In this document: positions 26,261 to 39,061 of the stretch, one piece after another | How the letters are laid out: every line of letters begins with the position of its first letter | Numbering within the stretch: the stretch's first letter is position 1 | Assembly (NCBI GenBank): GCA_025093555.1 | Contig: JAIWNF010000091.1 | Location: 1-64,000 of the forward strand | Reading direction: 5' to 3' | Length of the DNA stretch: 64,000 nucleotides | Source of the DNA: Circinella umbellata | Lineage: Eukaryota; Mucoromycota; Mucoromycetes; Mucorales; Lichtheimiaceae | The notes under the pieces: model-generated | What the model was told of the DNA's origin: nothing | The model's database searches: none | The model's input: only the letters and a program-made list of their open reading frames with translations | Translations under genes and position numbers: made by a program

Positions 26261-27126
26261 GGAATCGTTCGAAAATTACCATTACACTTTTATTTATTTA
26301 TATTGCATGATTTTTGTATATTCTTTCCTCTCTTCCCCCCCCCTTCCACTTCTTTAATAAATTCTATGATATAAGAGTTGATATATTTGTTCGATTTTTA
26401 GAATAACTACTTTTTATATATTATTTTAAATGTTTTTTGATAATAAACTATCAGAAGAAATAGTGTACTAATAATTGAATAATCAATAATTTGTAGTTAA
26501 ATTGTTGGGTGTCTTGATATGACTATTCAGTACTTCTCACTTCATAATATACATATACGGAAAAGAATGTCCATGATTATGTAGTGCATATAAGTACTTA
26601 AATCCTATAATGAGATCAGTGCATCAGGTTATAAAAATTTACAAATTTATACTAATGACTCGATTATATTTAGTAACAGTTATCTCTTACAGTATATGAT
26701 TCATTGTCTTTTTATTGTTATATCTAATGTGTGTATACTAAAGCGAACCGATAAGCAAACAAAAACCTGAGAAACATTCCTTTTCTGAATGATATTACTG
26801 AAAAATTAAAATAAGCACATAAAATAACAAATTGGTACTCATAAACCATTTTTATAAAGCCATATAGTGTAAAATTTTAAATTTATTAATATGGAAGACT
26901 AATGGATCTTCGCCTATAGACGTGTGGTTGCTTCCTTGCGGTTCGATAGGATTAAGAGCAATTGTATAAATATATATAAAATGAGAGGTAGATAATAAAA
27001 TTGAAAAAACCTAGTATGGGAAAAAGTCAAATTGGAGAGAGCAATGGCGGTTTGATGTGTCTGAAGAGTAAAAGAAAAGAAGAGAAGGAGGAAAAAAGCT
27101 GCAAAGGGAGTAATATTAAAGGTACT
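26261..27126. other. Intergenic region
   Basis: AT-rich DNA. A short minus-strand stretch at 26880-26960 reads as plausible protein (NPIEPQGSNHTSIGEDP) but lacks support on either side. It may be a relic of the neighbouring retroelement. Confidence 0.3.
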
Positions 27127-28425
27127 CTAGTTTAGATGTAGGGATTGTGAAGGGGAGGAGATGGGGATATCCATGGCCTCTTCTGGTGCTGGCTCTTCCA
27201 AGTCAAAATCGCCATTCGGATGGCTCAAGTAGTCAATTTCGCGTAAGGCAGATATGAGAGCGGGCCAGACCGTTTGCCATTTACCTAACGTCAGGCCAGC
27301 TTCCGACCTTGGTAAATAATTGAGTATGAAATCGAGTGGTTGCTGTTCTTGTGGTAATGTTAAAATATCGCCAAATGCACTCTTGAGGTCGTCGAGAAGG
27401 GTGATTAGGAGTGGGCAAGTATCATACTGCTCTCTTTTAGCAGCAATTTCACGACAGCGGCACTTCTTGAGCGGGTACAATGGCAGCCAATGCATTCGCC
27501 ATTTAACCAAACGATGAAGGTCACGTGGAAAAGCTGGCAAGTAAAGAATCGGGTCAATCATTCGTTTTTGACGAAGACATCGTATTGTTTTCCGTTTTTT
27601 CGCATGTGTCTGAAATTCTTCATCTCGTTTTTGATTTATTGTTTTACTGAGGGGGTTGTTATCCTTGTAAATTTGTTATAGAGTTGGTAGAATGGGTTGT
27701 TTCCACTGCTTATCAGAATTTTTCCTTTTGAGGAAAGACAATTCAATGGAGCGCGCCATAGTGCTAAGTGGTAAATTTTGAAGTCGTGTAGCGAATTTCA
27801 ACTGTAATATACGGGTCAATGTTTGCATTAATGGTAGATCTGTTGATGCTAGAGATACAATGGTTGGAAAAGTTGTGGAACGATTATGGTTAAGAGCCGT
27901 TTTGATGCAGCTTTTTTGCGCATTATTAAGCTTTTCTTTTTGTTTCGCGGAAAGTGCTGTAATGGCTAATCCATATTCTAAAACGGGCCTAACAAACGTA
28001 CGATACACTCGAATAACTGGTCATAAACCAACATCATATTGATGAATACCCATTTGTCGTATTAATTCCATGTTGCCGGTTACTTTGGTGATTCGTTGGT
28101 TGACTATAGTTGATCGGAATTAACGCCTTGATAATCAAAAGGAATACCAAGATATTGGACTTCTTGAACTTTGGGGATTGCTTTACCATAGAGTTAATAC
28201 GTGGAAGCTGCTGTTGGTGAATGTTGAGTATTGATGAATTTGTTGTGGTGGTTGGAGGTTCAATGATAGCACATTTGTCAGATTTGCCATTGGAAGCCAA
28301 GCACGTTTGAATGTTTTTCCCTAATTTTTAAAAGTCTGTGTATATCTTGAAGTGAGCCGATTAACACGACATCATCAGCATAAAGCAAGGCTGAGATGAT
28401 AGTATTGGAGCTCTTAGGGGGATAT
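27127..28425 (-). mobile_element. Decayed non-LTR (LINE) retrotransposon fragment
   Basis: On the minus strand, fragments of a LINE-type polyprotein appear in order. The reverse transcriptase catalytic motif YADDVVLIGS lies near 28380. It is followed by shifted pieces through 28034-28300 and then RTFVRPVLEYGLAI near 27990. A C-terminal segment at 27127-27561 has a zinc-knuckle-like CRC ... C pattern followed by WPALISALREIDYLSHP. Frameshifts separate the pieces, and the knuckle His appears replaced by Gln. The 5' half of the element is missing. No target-site duplication or poly-A tail was identified. Confidence 0.8.
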
Positions 28426-28727
28426 ATAGCCATATATGTGCGCTTAAATATATTCAATTAATTTTGTTGAAGAATCATCACAAGTTGATTCTATATCCAT
28501 TTGTTGGATACATATATTTTTATTCAACAAGCTATAACTTAATATTCACATATTAACTCCCCAATAATAACGAAGTTTAATAATATTATACAATGATAAT
28601 AGTACATCAAGAAAAAAAAGCGTTATAAAAGGTATATACTAATTATATTGCACTTAATTTAAAGATGATAAGCTATAAAAAATTACCAAAAATGAAAAAA
28701 AAATTATGTAATAGGGAATTATTATTA

Positions 28728-31392
28728 TTACAAGACATAACGAAAGTCGGGATGACGGTCTCCAAGTAATTCTGGTTTATTTTCATATTTTCTGATCACT
28801 TGTTGTTTTTCATCAAGAGTCATATTGTCTCGTTTTTTGTTTTCATACCGGAACATAAGTCGCATTATAAATGTAAGAATTATTTCAACGGACAAAAATA
28901 TAAATGCAATTGTATGGCCCCAAAAGAAACGAGGCCCATCAAAATAAACTTGAGCACCGATAGCAGAGCCAATAGATCCAAAACCTTGAATAAAGCCACA
29001 TGCAACTGCACGTCGTGTCATACCAGAACTTTATGTACATGTTAATATAAGAAATAATGTACATATATTAATTAATTTATATGTATATATGTGAGTGCTT
29101 GTCTGTTATTACTGTGTGGTATCATAATATGAAAAAAAATAACTTGGTTATTTACAAATTATTACTTAACCATGCAGTTCTAATTGCTAACAATGTGTAC
29201 TAAATAAAAGAAATAATAATAATAATAAAGAGATTGAGTTTTATTTCACAGTCAGGAACATCAATTATTGTATATTAATATTTTATTTTTTACATTGCGT
29301 TTATTTAAAGTATATTACTTACCGTAGGTGCAGCAGAAATACATACTGCAAAATAACGTGCACCTATTTGACCAATTGGAAGAAACATTAATAAAAGTAA
29401 ACCAATAAATCGAAGAAAACTCCCCCCAATAATATGATATCCTCGTTCAAAATATTTATCTATAATTATTATTATTAGAATGAGTTTGTTATTATCAATC
29501 AGTATATAGATAGAGATCATTCTCATACTACCATACTCATTTTATTTTACCTGAGGTTCGACAAAGAACAAGAGTTAAAATACAAGCCAAGATATAAGGT
29601 GGAACAGTTAATGCTAATGATACTTGAGGTGTCCAAGAACCTAATCCAGCAATTATTGAAGGTAAAGCAATATTTACACCGACACCACTTACAGCACTAG
29701 TAATGGTTGTTAGTGTATACATATACGATTTCCAATCAGTAAATATTGAAGTGACTTGATTCCATGACCAAGAACGGTCGTCACCTGCTCCTAGATCTTT
29801 AGTACATGTATATTTAGTAATTAAGTAACCCCGTAACAAATAAACATATATAGTAACCCAGTATAATTAGCACTTAATTTTATTTTCTTATCAAACTTTC
29901 ACCCATACCAGCAGCTAATCGCTCGATTTCCATCTTTCGTTCTTCTTCATCGATAAACTTGGCTGTTTCAGGTTTATCCGGAAGAAAAACAAAGCAAATA
30001 ATTGCAAGAGCAATGCATGGAGAGCCTTCAATAATAAACATCCTATGCAATTTATAAAATAAAAATAACGAAAATGTGGTCCGAATTACTGATATTAATA
30101 AAAAATAAGATTATTATACTATGTGGTTGTAAATAGATAATTACCATTGCCATGTATTTAATCGATCTTTTGATATAAAGGTAATACCAAAAGCAATCAA
30201 ACCCCCTGTTGCAGCAGCAATACATCCAAGAGTATATGGCAAACCTGATCGCTGAGCATATTCTTGACGAGTATACCAAAGAGAAATATAGTATCTAATT
30301 TGACATTATTAATTATTTCAAAGATTAGAAAAACAACTTTCTTTGTATATACTTCTTGATAATATCTTACGCAACACCGGGAACATATCCTACATAATTT
30401 GTTATCAATATGCTATGATTAAGTAATAATTATATCACACCTTTATAACATTTATCACTATTACAAAAAACAGACACTTTCTCTTATTGATTCAATATAA
30501 AATGTACAAATTATACCAGCTTCCATTGCACCAAGCATAAATCGAGACACTAGCAATCCAGCAGCACTGGTGACTCCAGCAGCTGACATTACAATAATTC
30601 CCCAAGTGCTATATAGTAATAATAACAGTTTGCAATTATTAATAGGAAAATGAAAAATCTTTTTTTTTTGTTGTTATTGTTGTTATTAAATAGTTATCTT
30701 ACAAAACCAAAAAAGAAAGATAATAAGAAGGTTTCCATCGACGCAGAATAATGTTACTTGGTATTTCAAATAATATAAAACCAAAGTAATAAATAGACAA
30801 ACACCAACGATATTCAATATCTGTCATATTTAAATCATCTTCCAGCCCTCCTAACTTTGCATTGGTGATTACCGATCTATCATATAGATATATTAATCAT
30901 AGAGAAGTAAGTTTTGTTTCCTATAAAAATAAAAGAAACACTCTTTTTTTCTTCTGTGTCTATGTGACACGTACAGTTGATAAATGCTCAACATTTGCAT
31001 TGCTGCAACTAGGGGTATTAATCGCAAATCAATTTTCCTATTCATATATATTTAATGTACATTTAGTAATAGAAGAATACTTGAACTGGTAAAAGGTATA
31101 TATAAAAAAGAAACACTCTGATAATTATAACACTATTATTTACTACACTGAAGAAAGGAAAGAATAATATATGTACTTACCTAACCAGTTTTTTAACCAA
31201 TATATTATAGTCAATGTCCGTACCATAATCTTTATTATAGTTACTATTTTCTTTTTCTTTAGCATCCGTTGTAAATGTTTCAGTACCAACGTTATTTTCG
31301 CTCCTATATTGACACTCCTCATGGTCCCCTAATGGTAATGATGCTGTAGTAGTAGTAGAAGTATTCCGTATTTCAACTTCTTCAGCTGACAT
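28728..31392 (-). CDS. MFS transporter, anion:cation symporter (Dal5-like) type
   Basis: Eleven exons join in phase to 520 aa: 31181-31392, 30975-31037, 30703-30876, 30517-30608, 30371-30389, 30145-30294, 29897-30042, 29551-29790, 29323-29459, 29171-29199 and 28728-29028. An acidic/Ser N-tail precedes KKLVRKIDLRLIPLVAAMQML (first membrane helix). Next come NAKLGGLEDDL, SIYYFGFILFEIPSNIILRRWKP, LVSRFMLGAMEAG, YYISLWYTRQEYAQR and, near the end, TRRAVACGFIQGFGSIGSAIGAQVY. This order is typical of fungal allantoate/nicotinate/vitamin permeases of the MFS. The substrate cannot be told. The 63-nt exon 2 and 19-nt exon 5 are easily missed. At the exon 2-3 join the usual LDR before the NAK motif reads L-S-V-I-T, so that splice may be off. 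Confidence 0.88.
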
Positions 31393-32682
31393 AATGACTC
31401 TTGTTATTTAATATATTTTAGTAGAAGATTAAATTTTTTTTGAGAGAAGCTGAATAAGAAAAAAAAACGCAACTTTATTTATATATTTGTTGATGTCTTT
31501 TTTTAAAAAAAATCAAAAATATAGATTGAATATGTAGATAAACCGAGTTTTCTCTGAGTAATTATACTTTCCATACACTACACAAATCAGGTCAATGACC
31601 CATGTTACTGTTACGCCATGTTAGTAACTCACAGTTATAGTAAAGCACATAATTTATGTACCACAGTAACTCAACCTTTCATTTGCTGTTTTCTTTTTGT
31701 TTATTAATTTCTTAGCACATAACATAACTTTTCTGTTCGTAGTGATAATATTGGTCATTATATATTATAGATATGGGAGAAAATGCTATCAATAAATAAT
31801 GATGAACTTTTAGAACAAGGGGGTTACCTGTTTAACTCAAAGAACCCACTATTAAAAGCGTGTTAAAGCAAAAAAAATATAAAAGAAAAAAAGGCGTATA
31901 TATTAATGATAATCATGCTAACTTAAAATGATAACGAACTAATTTATCCTTTATTGTTTCAATACACATAGATTAATATTTCTATAATGGATACAAAAAT
32001 CTGATTTAGGCGCTTTTTTATAAATAATAGGTTTATACTATTCACCAAGAAAGAAAAAAAACCTGTTTTCGCGTTTTGTGCTCAAAGGAGTACATGTCAA
32101 TAAGGTAATTATCGGAAGAACAATGTGATTTTTGTTCAACCAGCATAATTTCCTACTGTCCTGTAATCTAATCAAGGACTACATCTAAAGGTTTCTTTTT
32201 ATTATTGTATTCTATGATATATTTGGGTAAAATGTGTGTTTGGGAAAATAAACCTTATTTTTAGCAAATGACTTCTCCAAACGATATCAAAAAATCTTTT
32301 TAGTGACAACCAAAATACACTTAACACACCGTCAAACTCAAGAAAGTTGTACCTATATATTTATGAGCTTACGAAAAACAATTTTTTTTGATAATGATAA
32401 TCTATGTTATTATAGTAACAGTTCAATTTGAAAGTTAGGGGAGTGTACGCTGTGAGACACGCGCGTGTGTGTATAACTGTAAAGATGGAAAGAGTTTCAA
32501 AGAAACACTTCGCGGCGTTTTATAATCGCAGTTTCCATAAAAGGAAGGCGTTTTGTGACAGATAGACGGATCAGACAAATCCTAAGGCGCTTTTCAAACT
32601 CTGTTATAAAACGCCTAAAAAGAGACAAAACAAGGCGTTACAAGCAAAAAATTAACAGTAAAAATTTAGCCAAGTTGTAAAC
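31393..32682. other. Intergenic region between MFS gene and LINE
   Basis: The region upstream of the MFS transporter, then AT-rich DNA without genes. Near 32514-32615 there is a 12-bp perfect inverted repeat (see the repeat entry). Several short motifs containing aggcg occur at 31890, 32008, 32552, 32585 and 32633. Confidence 0.4.
32514..32615. repeat. Inverted repeat GGCGTTTTATAA, 12-bp arms
   Basis: GGCGTTTTATAA at 32514-32525 has an exact reverse complement at 32604-32615, about 78 bp apart. Similarity extends imperfectly inward (an agttt segment next to each arm). The size and arms fit a small hairpin or a MITE remnant, but no flanking duplication was noticed. Confidence 0.4.
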
Positions 32683-32696
32683 AGTAATCATTCGGA
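32683..32696 (+). repeat. Target-site duplication, left copy
   Basis: AGTAATCATTCGGA, identical to 35040-35053. It immediately precedes the 5'-truncated LINE sequence. Confidence 0.85.
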
Positions 32697-35039
32697 ACCA
32701 AAATATTTACTAGATTACTCAACAAACGAATTATTGAAGCTTCATCGACATTAATCAACCTACAACAAACAGGATTTATGCCTCATCGTTTTATTGCTGA
32801 AAATGCCAAAAACACCAAATCCTCAACAATAGGTCTTATGATCGATCAAGAGAAGGCATAATGATAGGATACATCCAGATTATCTAGCAAAAACACTTGC
32901 AATTTTTGGATTTCCTGCAAAAATCATTCATTGTACATATTATCTCATTATTTTTCAACACCAGAATATGCATCAACATTAATGGACATATTAGTACACC
33001 ATTTTCACAAAAAAAAAGGGCTATGACAAGGAGACCCTCTTTCACCAATATTATTTGATTTGGCTATCAAACCCTTTTATGATCTATTCACCAAGATCCA
33101 CTATATAAAGGATACACTTTTACGATCAATAATTCACCAGTAACAACAACGACACCAATAACACCGTCTCAAATGGCCACAACCATACCAGCGACGTCAC
33201 CGTCAACATCAACATCAACATCAACATCAACAGCAACAGCACCATCCGCAACATTATCTACTACATCCTCGACAGCAACCCCACTAACATCCAATTTTAT
33301 ACAACCTTCACCAGTCAAGGCATTAGCCTATACTGATAATATTCTAATATTTATACATAATGAACAAGATTTACAGCTACTTTTGACACATATGGAAATA
33401 TATCTATATGCTTCAAACGCAAAATTCAATAAAGAAAAAACAAATGCCATTTCACTTAGTGGGTTTCCTCAAGAACAATGGGATTTATACTTACAAAGTT
33501 TCAGTTTTTCTACCTGCCACACTCAACAAACAACACAGGCGTTGGTTTATCTTGGATATCCATTAGCCTCATCTCGCGCACAAATACAACATTTTATGGA
33601 TCAACTTTTGGAAACTATTCGTCAGCATTGTAATATTCATTTGAAACGTGGTCTTTCTATTTGTGGCCGAGCAACTGTACTTAACACTTTGATTTTATCA
33701 AAATTGTGGTATGTTCTCCGTGTAGTTGGAGTTACCACCACAGGTTTTCATACACAGTTAAAAAAAATCATATATCAATTACTTACTTATCATATTTTTC
33801 TAAAAACAACTTATTCTAAATTATATCTATCCCGTCATCGCATCAAGGGGGAGTTGGTCTACTTGATCCAGCAACACAACAAAAAGCACTTCAACTAAGA
33901 TGGATTCATCCTTTATTAGAAAACAAACAGCATTTTTCTCCTCATATACAATGCATTATCGCTCAACTTATCGACATGCATAAATATATACCAGATTACC
34001 GAATTCCCTCAATGTAGACGACGTAAATATTATAATACGGATTCACCCACCCACCTGATCACCTGCACCATTGATTCACTAAATATATGTTGGAATACGC
34101 CTTTCACCATCTCACCAAATACTACCTTACAACTACCTCTCCTTTCAATTTTTTCTTCGTCAACATCATCACACCCAGGTTTTAACAAAAGTACTGTGAA
34201 TGATTTTCTTATATATGACTTCACTATTGGCCATATAAGATTAAGGAGTAAAATACAACATCACGATTTCGTTAAACATCCTAATCTTCAAAGAAAATTA
34301 AAACAATATATACAGAACAACGATGTTATCTTGCAACCTTTTTTCCTTTCCAGCTTTCAATCTTATGATCAAAATTCCACTACCCACCTTTGTCTTGGCT
34401 CTATTAATTTTCAACCTTTTGCCAACATCGCCAACACTAATAGCTTGCTACAAGACTGGTCAACCAAACAATACCGACGAACACACCATTCACAATACAA
34501 ATCATACTCATCACCCGATTACTCGAGATTTTTCTGAAACACCCCTATGAATCATTCTGCACGTAATTTATTATTTCGGATATATCACAAAAAATTACCA
34601 ACCGCGGTTCAAAACTTTTCATTTAACCTACCTTTCAATCCAACGCCAATATGCCGAATATGCTACACCTATAATAAAGATACTATACATTTCCTTTTCT
34701 CTTGCCCACCAAAATATGGGGTCTGGACATATGTCTGGAATCATTTTAGTTTCACGATCCTCGCTCTTCTGCTTTCTTTCATTTCTTTTACACTGGAGGT
34801 CTTCCTCCTTCAATTTTTTCAAAAACACACTTACTGCATATTGTTATATGCGCTCTTTTGTTCGTTTGGCGTGCACATTGGAAATATAGTTTCCATAATA
34901 CACCTTTTATCCCTATTCAAATTGCAAATTCTGACACATATATAACCATTTTAAATATGTATAAACGGCCGTTGGAACCTCGCTGCTTCTAATACGGTTT
35001 GTAATAAAAATTTATGAGGGTACGTCCCACACAAAAAAA
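32697..35039 (+). mobile_element. 5'-truncated non-LTR (LINE) retrotransposon
   Basis: About 2.34 kb starting inside the reverse transcriptase (TRLLNKRIIEA, then QQTGFMPHR) and ending in a short A run. It is bounded by identical 14-bp duplications. Reverse transcriptase motifs are QGDPLSPILFDLA near 33033 and a mutated catalytic box AYTDNILIF near 33330. Later segments are GGVGLLDP...QALQLRW-like near 33850 (shifted) and a zinc knuckle with CRIC ... H ... C, then VWTYVW, near 34650-34735. An in-frame TGA replaces the Arg codon expected before QGDP. A Ser/Thr-rich (ACATCA)n insertion sits near 33195-33235. The 241-aa ORF at 33173-33898 is part of this dead element, not a host gene. Confidence 0.9.
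33195..33235 (+). repeat. Microsatellite (ACATCA)n inside the LINE
   Basis: A run of acatca units encodes Ser-Thr repeats within the retroelement reading frame, just before the catalytic box. Confidence 0.6.
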
Positions 35040-35053
35040 AGTAATCATTCGGA
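35040..35053 (+). repeat. Target-site duplication, right copy
   Basis: AGTAATCATTCGGA directly after the terminal A run of the LINE. It matches the left copy at 32683-32696. Confidence 0.85.
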
Positions 35054-36815
35054 GAACTATTTTTCCTTTACATGTCTTTGAAATAAATAAATGATGGGTG
35101 CTTATTAAGTAAATGTTATATTAAAAAATAGTCTTTCCTTGACTATTGTAGCGTATAAAAATTGAAAGCATTTTATACTAACATCATCATCATCATCCTT
35201 ATTATTATCATCCTTATTATCCCTATAATCCTTATATTATTAGTATTATTTATATCCCTACTACATATGTATAGTATCACAAGCAACCAAATTACATGAT
35301 ATAATTGGTGTGCACAACGACACATTTCTGTTGAAGTAGTAACACTTTTACGACGAAGCAATGACAGATTTCCGTCATTGCAAATCGTTTGAATAGCTTG
35401 AAATAATTTCAGTTCTATCTTTATCTTTTAAATCTTTTAGTCTTTCAAAAAATTAAATAATTGACCTGACAATATTTTTTTTGAACATAAAGTCATTATA
35501 AGATTTCTCTCTTGTGGATTCAGACGTAATATTTCTGAATATAAGGACTCCCACATGAACCCAAATTTCTATTCTATTTCACTCAATTTATTATTCAAAT
35601 ACAACTACATAGTGTATTAATTCTTCTTTATTTTATATTTTTATACAAAGTACTTCAATTACTCACTGAACGTTTCACTATATATTAGCATGATGAGGTT
35701 AGATTAAGATTTTTTTTTCAATTTTATTCCTCATACGTACGTATTTCGGGCGCAAAATTCAAATTTTGAAGTCTTAAGATCAAAACCCTTATATTGCCTC
35801 TATTTTAACTTTACACTCCAAATTTGAGATTACAATGGTAAGAGAGTTGAGTATATGGTCAAAAAGGGCTAGTACATAGAAGTCGCTTTTTTTTTTTATG
35901 AAGTTATTTTTTTATCAACACGCACAGCAGTAAAAAAAGAAAAAAAGAATGATGAGCGATAGAACGTACGTAAAGAAAAGAAAAAGATGGACAATAAAAA
36001 AATAGAAACGCGTTTTATTCACCAGTCTCTTACTACTAACTTTAAACTTGGAGAGAAGTGGAATGATCAAGTTAAAAATAGGGACTATATAAAGAGATAA
36101 AAGATAGAGCTGAACTCCAGGAGTGGTGATAAATATTGATAGGATTCTTTCAAATTCAAGTGAGGTGGGAATTGATAAATATTATATAATGCATTCAAAT
36201 GGTTTACTATAACATGCGAACATTCATTGTTAGGATTTTGTGAGAACACCCGTCATAACAAAATTCTATCAATTAAAGAAAGCATTCTTTATTTCATATT
36301 ATTATTGTACTATCAAATAAATCAGCAAGGTATTTATCATTATGTGCAACAAATCAATACTTTTAGTTAAAATTCATGCTGCTTCTGCTGGATCTTTTGA
36401 TATTCGGTGCTTTCTATAAAGTCATTGCAAAAAAAAAAAAAAATACGCACTTGTTTGTTTTTGTTAACATTATGCAAAAGAGGAATAATGTCTACGTATA
36501 TTATTCTGTTTCTATTTACAAGGAAAGTGGTACTTAATGACATACATGTAAATCCCATACACTTATTATACAGTAATTTATCAATAATCTACTAGTCAAG
36601 TAGATGTCTTGAAAGTGATTAATGATTTATTAGATAATAATACAAAAAGTAAAAGTAAAAAAAAAAAATGTTTCTATCTACAAGATGATAACAAGATGAA
36701 TGGTTTTGAGATTTTGCGGGTGGAGTTGGAATGGTGTAAGGGATGTTTCTAGTAAAATGTTAAAAATGATTAAGGGTTATTTGATTTATAATCTTCCACT
36801 TAACCATTTTTTTTT
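35054..36815. other. Intergenic region
   Basis: AT-rich DNA with an (ATC)n-like tract near 35180-35215 and long T and A runs. The right end is probably the 3' flank of the minus-strand phosphoglycerate mutase gene. No coding gene was supported. Confidence 0.4.
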
Positions 36816-39061
36816 TTAATTTTTAGTCATATAAGATTTAGCTATAGCCATTAATTGGGACCCACAGAATCGACCCAACGAACCACGAGCAGCTTCTACT
36901 TCTTCGTATTTAGTGACAACATCTCCATTACCAAAAGATGGATCAAGAGCATATTTAGGACGGCTAATACAAAATGGTACTGGTTCACAACTATGATCTC
37001 CATATAAAACAGGAGTTGAATGATCACTAGTAACAATAATTGTATACTATATTTTCATTTTCATTGTCATTGTCGTTATATATGTATATAAAATAAATTT
37101 AGTTTCTCATCTAAAAAATGAGCAATAGATAAACCTTCACAAAAAAAATTACCTCGTTTTCTCCATCATCTTGGTTTAATCGTTGAATAATATCACCTAT
37201 CATTATATCTATTTTTTCTAAAAATTTAATCTATTTGTTCATATGATTATATTAGTATAAATGTTTTTCTTGTCTTATATAAAGTTTAAATTTAATCCCT
37301 CACTTCCCTTTACTAGTTTATCTTATTACTTACCTTATAATCTATATTACGATCATGTCCAGCATCATCCACTGCTTTAATATGTAAAAATCCAAAATCA
37401 TACTTCGATCCTGTCAAATTCTTAACAGCTGCATCTCCTTTGACTTGAAAGTTCGTAAAGTAATCTCCAGTTGCACCTTCAACAGGAAGAATGTCCATAC
37501 CTGCAGTCATACCAAGACCAGCAATAATACATGTAGGTGCAATTAAAAAGCTTTTAAACCCGTGAAGTTTTTCTATACTAGGAATCTGTAACATTTCATA
37601 ATTCATTTTATTTGTTTGCTTAGTATTATTTACCTACTGATCACCATTACAACCTTTTTAAATATTGTTATTATAAAAAATAAGCTTACATCAATACAAC
37701 TTCCACATCCACGTAATAATATACAATTGGCTGGATTTTTACCGGCTTTTTTTCTATCGTCATTAATAGGGTGCTTGGATAAAACTTGATAGAATACATC
37801 TGATAATTCATTAATTAACTATATAAAACACAAAGTTTAGTTATATTGAAGTATATATCGATACGGTCATGTCTTTTTTGTTGAAAAATCATTACTTTGC
37901 TCGTCATTCGTGCTGCTTCTGTATCTTCTGTAGGCGTACATTTTATTAACGGTAAACTAATAAATACACCAGCAAAAAGAAATATATAATATATAATATA
38001 TAATATAAAATGCAATTGTAAATTGTATTATTCAATGACTATCTATATTATGCAAGTGATATCAAAAATCAAAATAACTTACTTGTCTTTTAAAGGATCA
38101 GTCCCTGTAATTGTATCAGTCAGTTGTGGTCCTCGAACACGTACACCACATCGATGTTCAGTTGCATATTTTACTGCGACTGTATGTTCCGGAAACGATG
38201 GTAACTTTCTAAAATGATAAATCGATCATACCTGTTAGCATCACACACACACACACACACACAACTTATAATACATCTTTTTTTAAAATCTGTTACATAC
38301 ACTCCATCCAACGCATTACATAATGTAGGACCAAGTCCTTCAAAATGTCGATCTGCACGTCTTGAAATAACAATTCCACTTTCCCTATCAAGATATGCAA
38401 AATTGGACTAAAAGAAAAAAAAATTAAATGACTAGATCATGACCAAGCTCATTTAGCTAATATGTATTCCTTCCATTTTTTTTTTTTTGCCCCATCAATA
38501 CCTTAAATGCAATATCACCAGGAATCATTTCTAATCCTGCACCCATTGTTTCAAAAGCACCTCGACCTCGATAATATCTAAATAAAAAAAATAGCTTCTC
38601 TGTTTAGCTAAATAGATGAATAGAGATAATTCATTTTCCCTCAGTCTCTTTCTATTGATCTAGCTATCTGATTCTCAAATAAGCAAGTTTTATTACTACT
38701 TACTTTCGAGGGTTATAACCAAGAATGGACATGTGAGCTGTATCCGATCCACAAGCTAATCCAGGTTCAACTGAATCCATAAGTCCATTTTTTCCACCAG
38801 CTAAAATTCATCATATTATAATTTCCACCAGTTTTAAAGAGTTAAGAAAAAAGAAATTAATAATTGGGTATTTTTTCTCCATTCTTTTTTTTTTTTTTTT
38901 TTGATCTGTCAATAAAATGAATCTGTAACTTTATTACCTGCCAATTTGTCAAGCCATGGTGTGTTGGCAACTTGAAGAGGTGTTTTATAATCGAGTTGTG
39001 GAATGGCTACATCACCAAGCCCGTCAATAAGAACTAATAAAAGTTTTTGTCTAGGTGCCAT
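36816..39061 (-). CDS. apgM: Phosphoglycerate mutase, cofactor-independent, archaeal type
   Basis: This metalloenzyme of the alkaline-phosphatase superfamily interconverts 3- and 2-phosphoglycerate in glycolysis. Ten exons join in phase to 426 aa: 38938-39061, 38704-38800, 38502-38577, 38301-38407, 38083-38208, 37896-37956, 37690-37818, 37334-37585, 37153-37230 and 36816-37046. The N-terminus LLLVLIDGLGD carries the first metal Asp. GLACGSDTAHMSILGYNP carries the catalytic Ser region, DDAGHD and TSDHSTP carry the remaining metal ligands, and IIAGLGMTAGMDILP is family-typical. It differs from both the dPGM of yeast and the bacterial iPGM of ascomycetes. The archaeal type is known from archaea and some eukaryotes. 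No breaks were seen. Confidence 0.92.

Noticed and set aside
26930..26965. ggttcgat motif as a tRNA T-arm
   Set aside because: Flanks do not form a cloverleaf.
33173..33898. 241-aa ORF as a host Ser/Thr-rich protein
   Set aside because: It is the middle of a retrotransposon polyprotein, with a mutated catalytic box, inside an element bounded by a target-site duplication.
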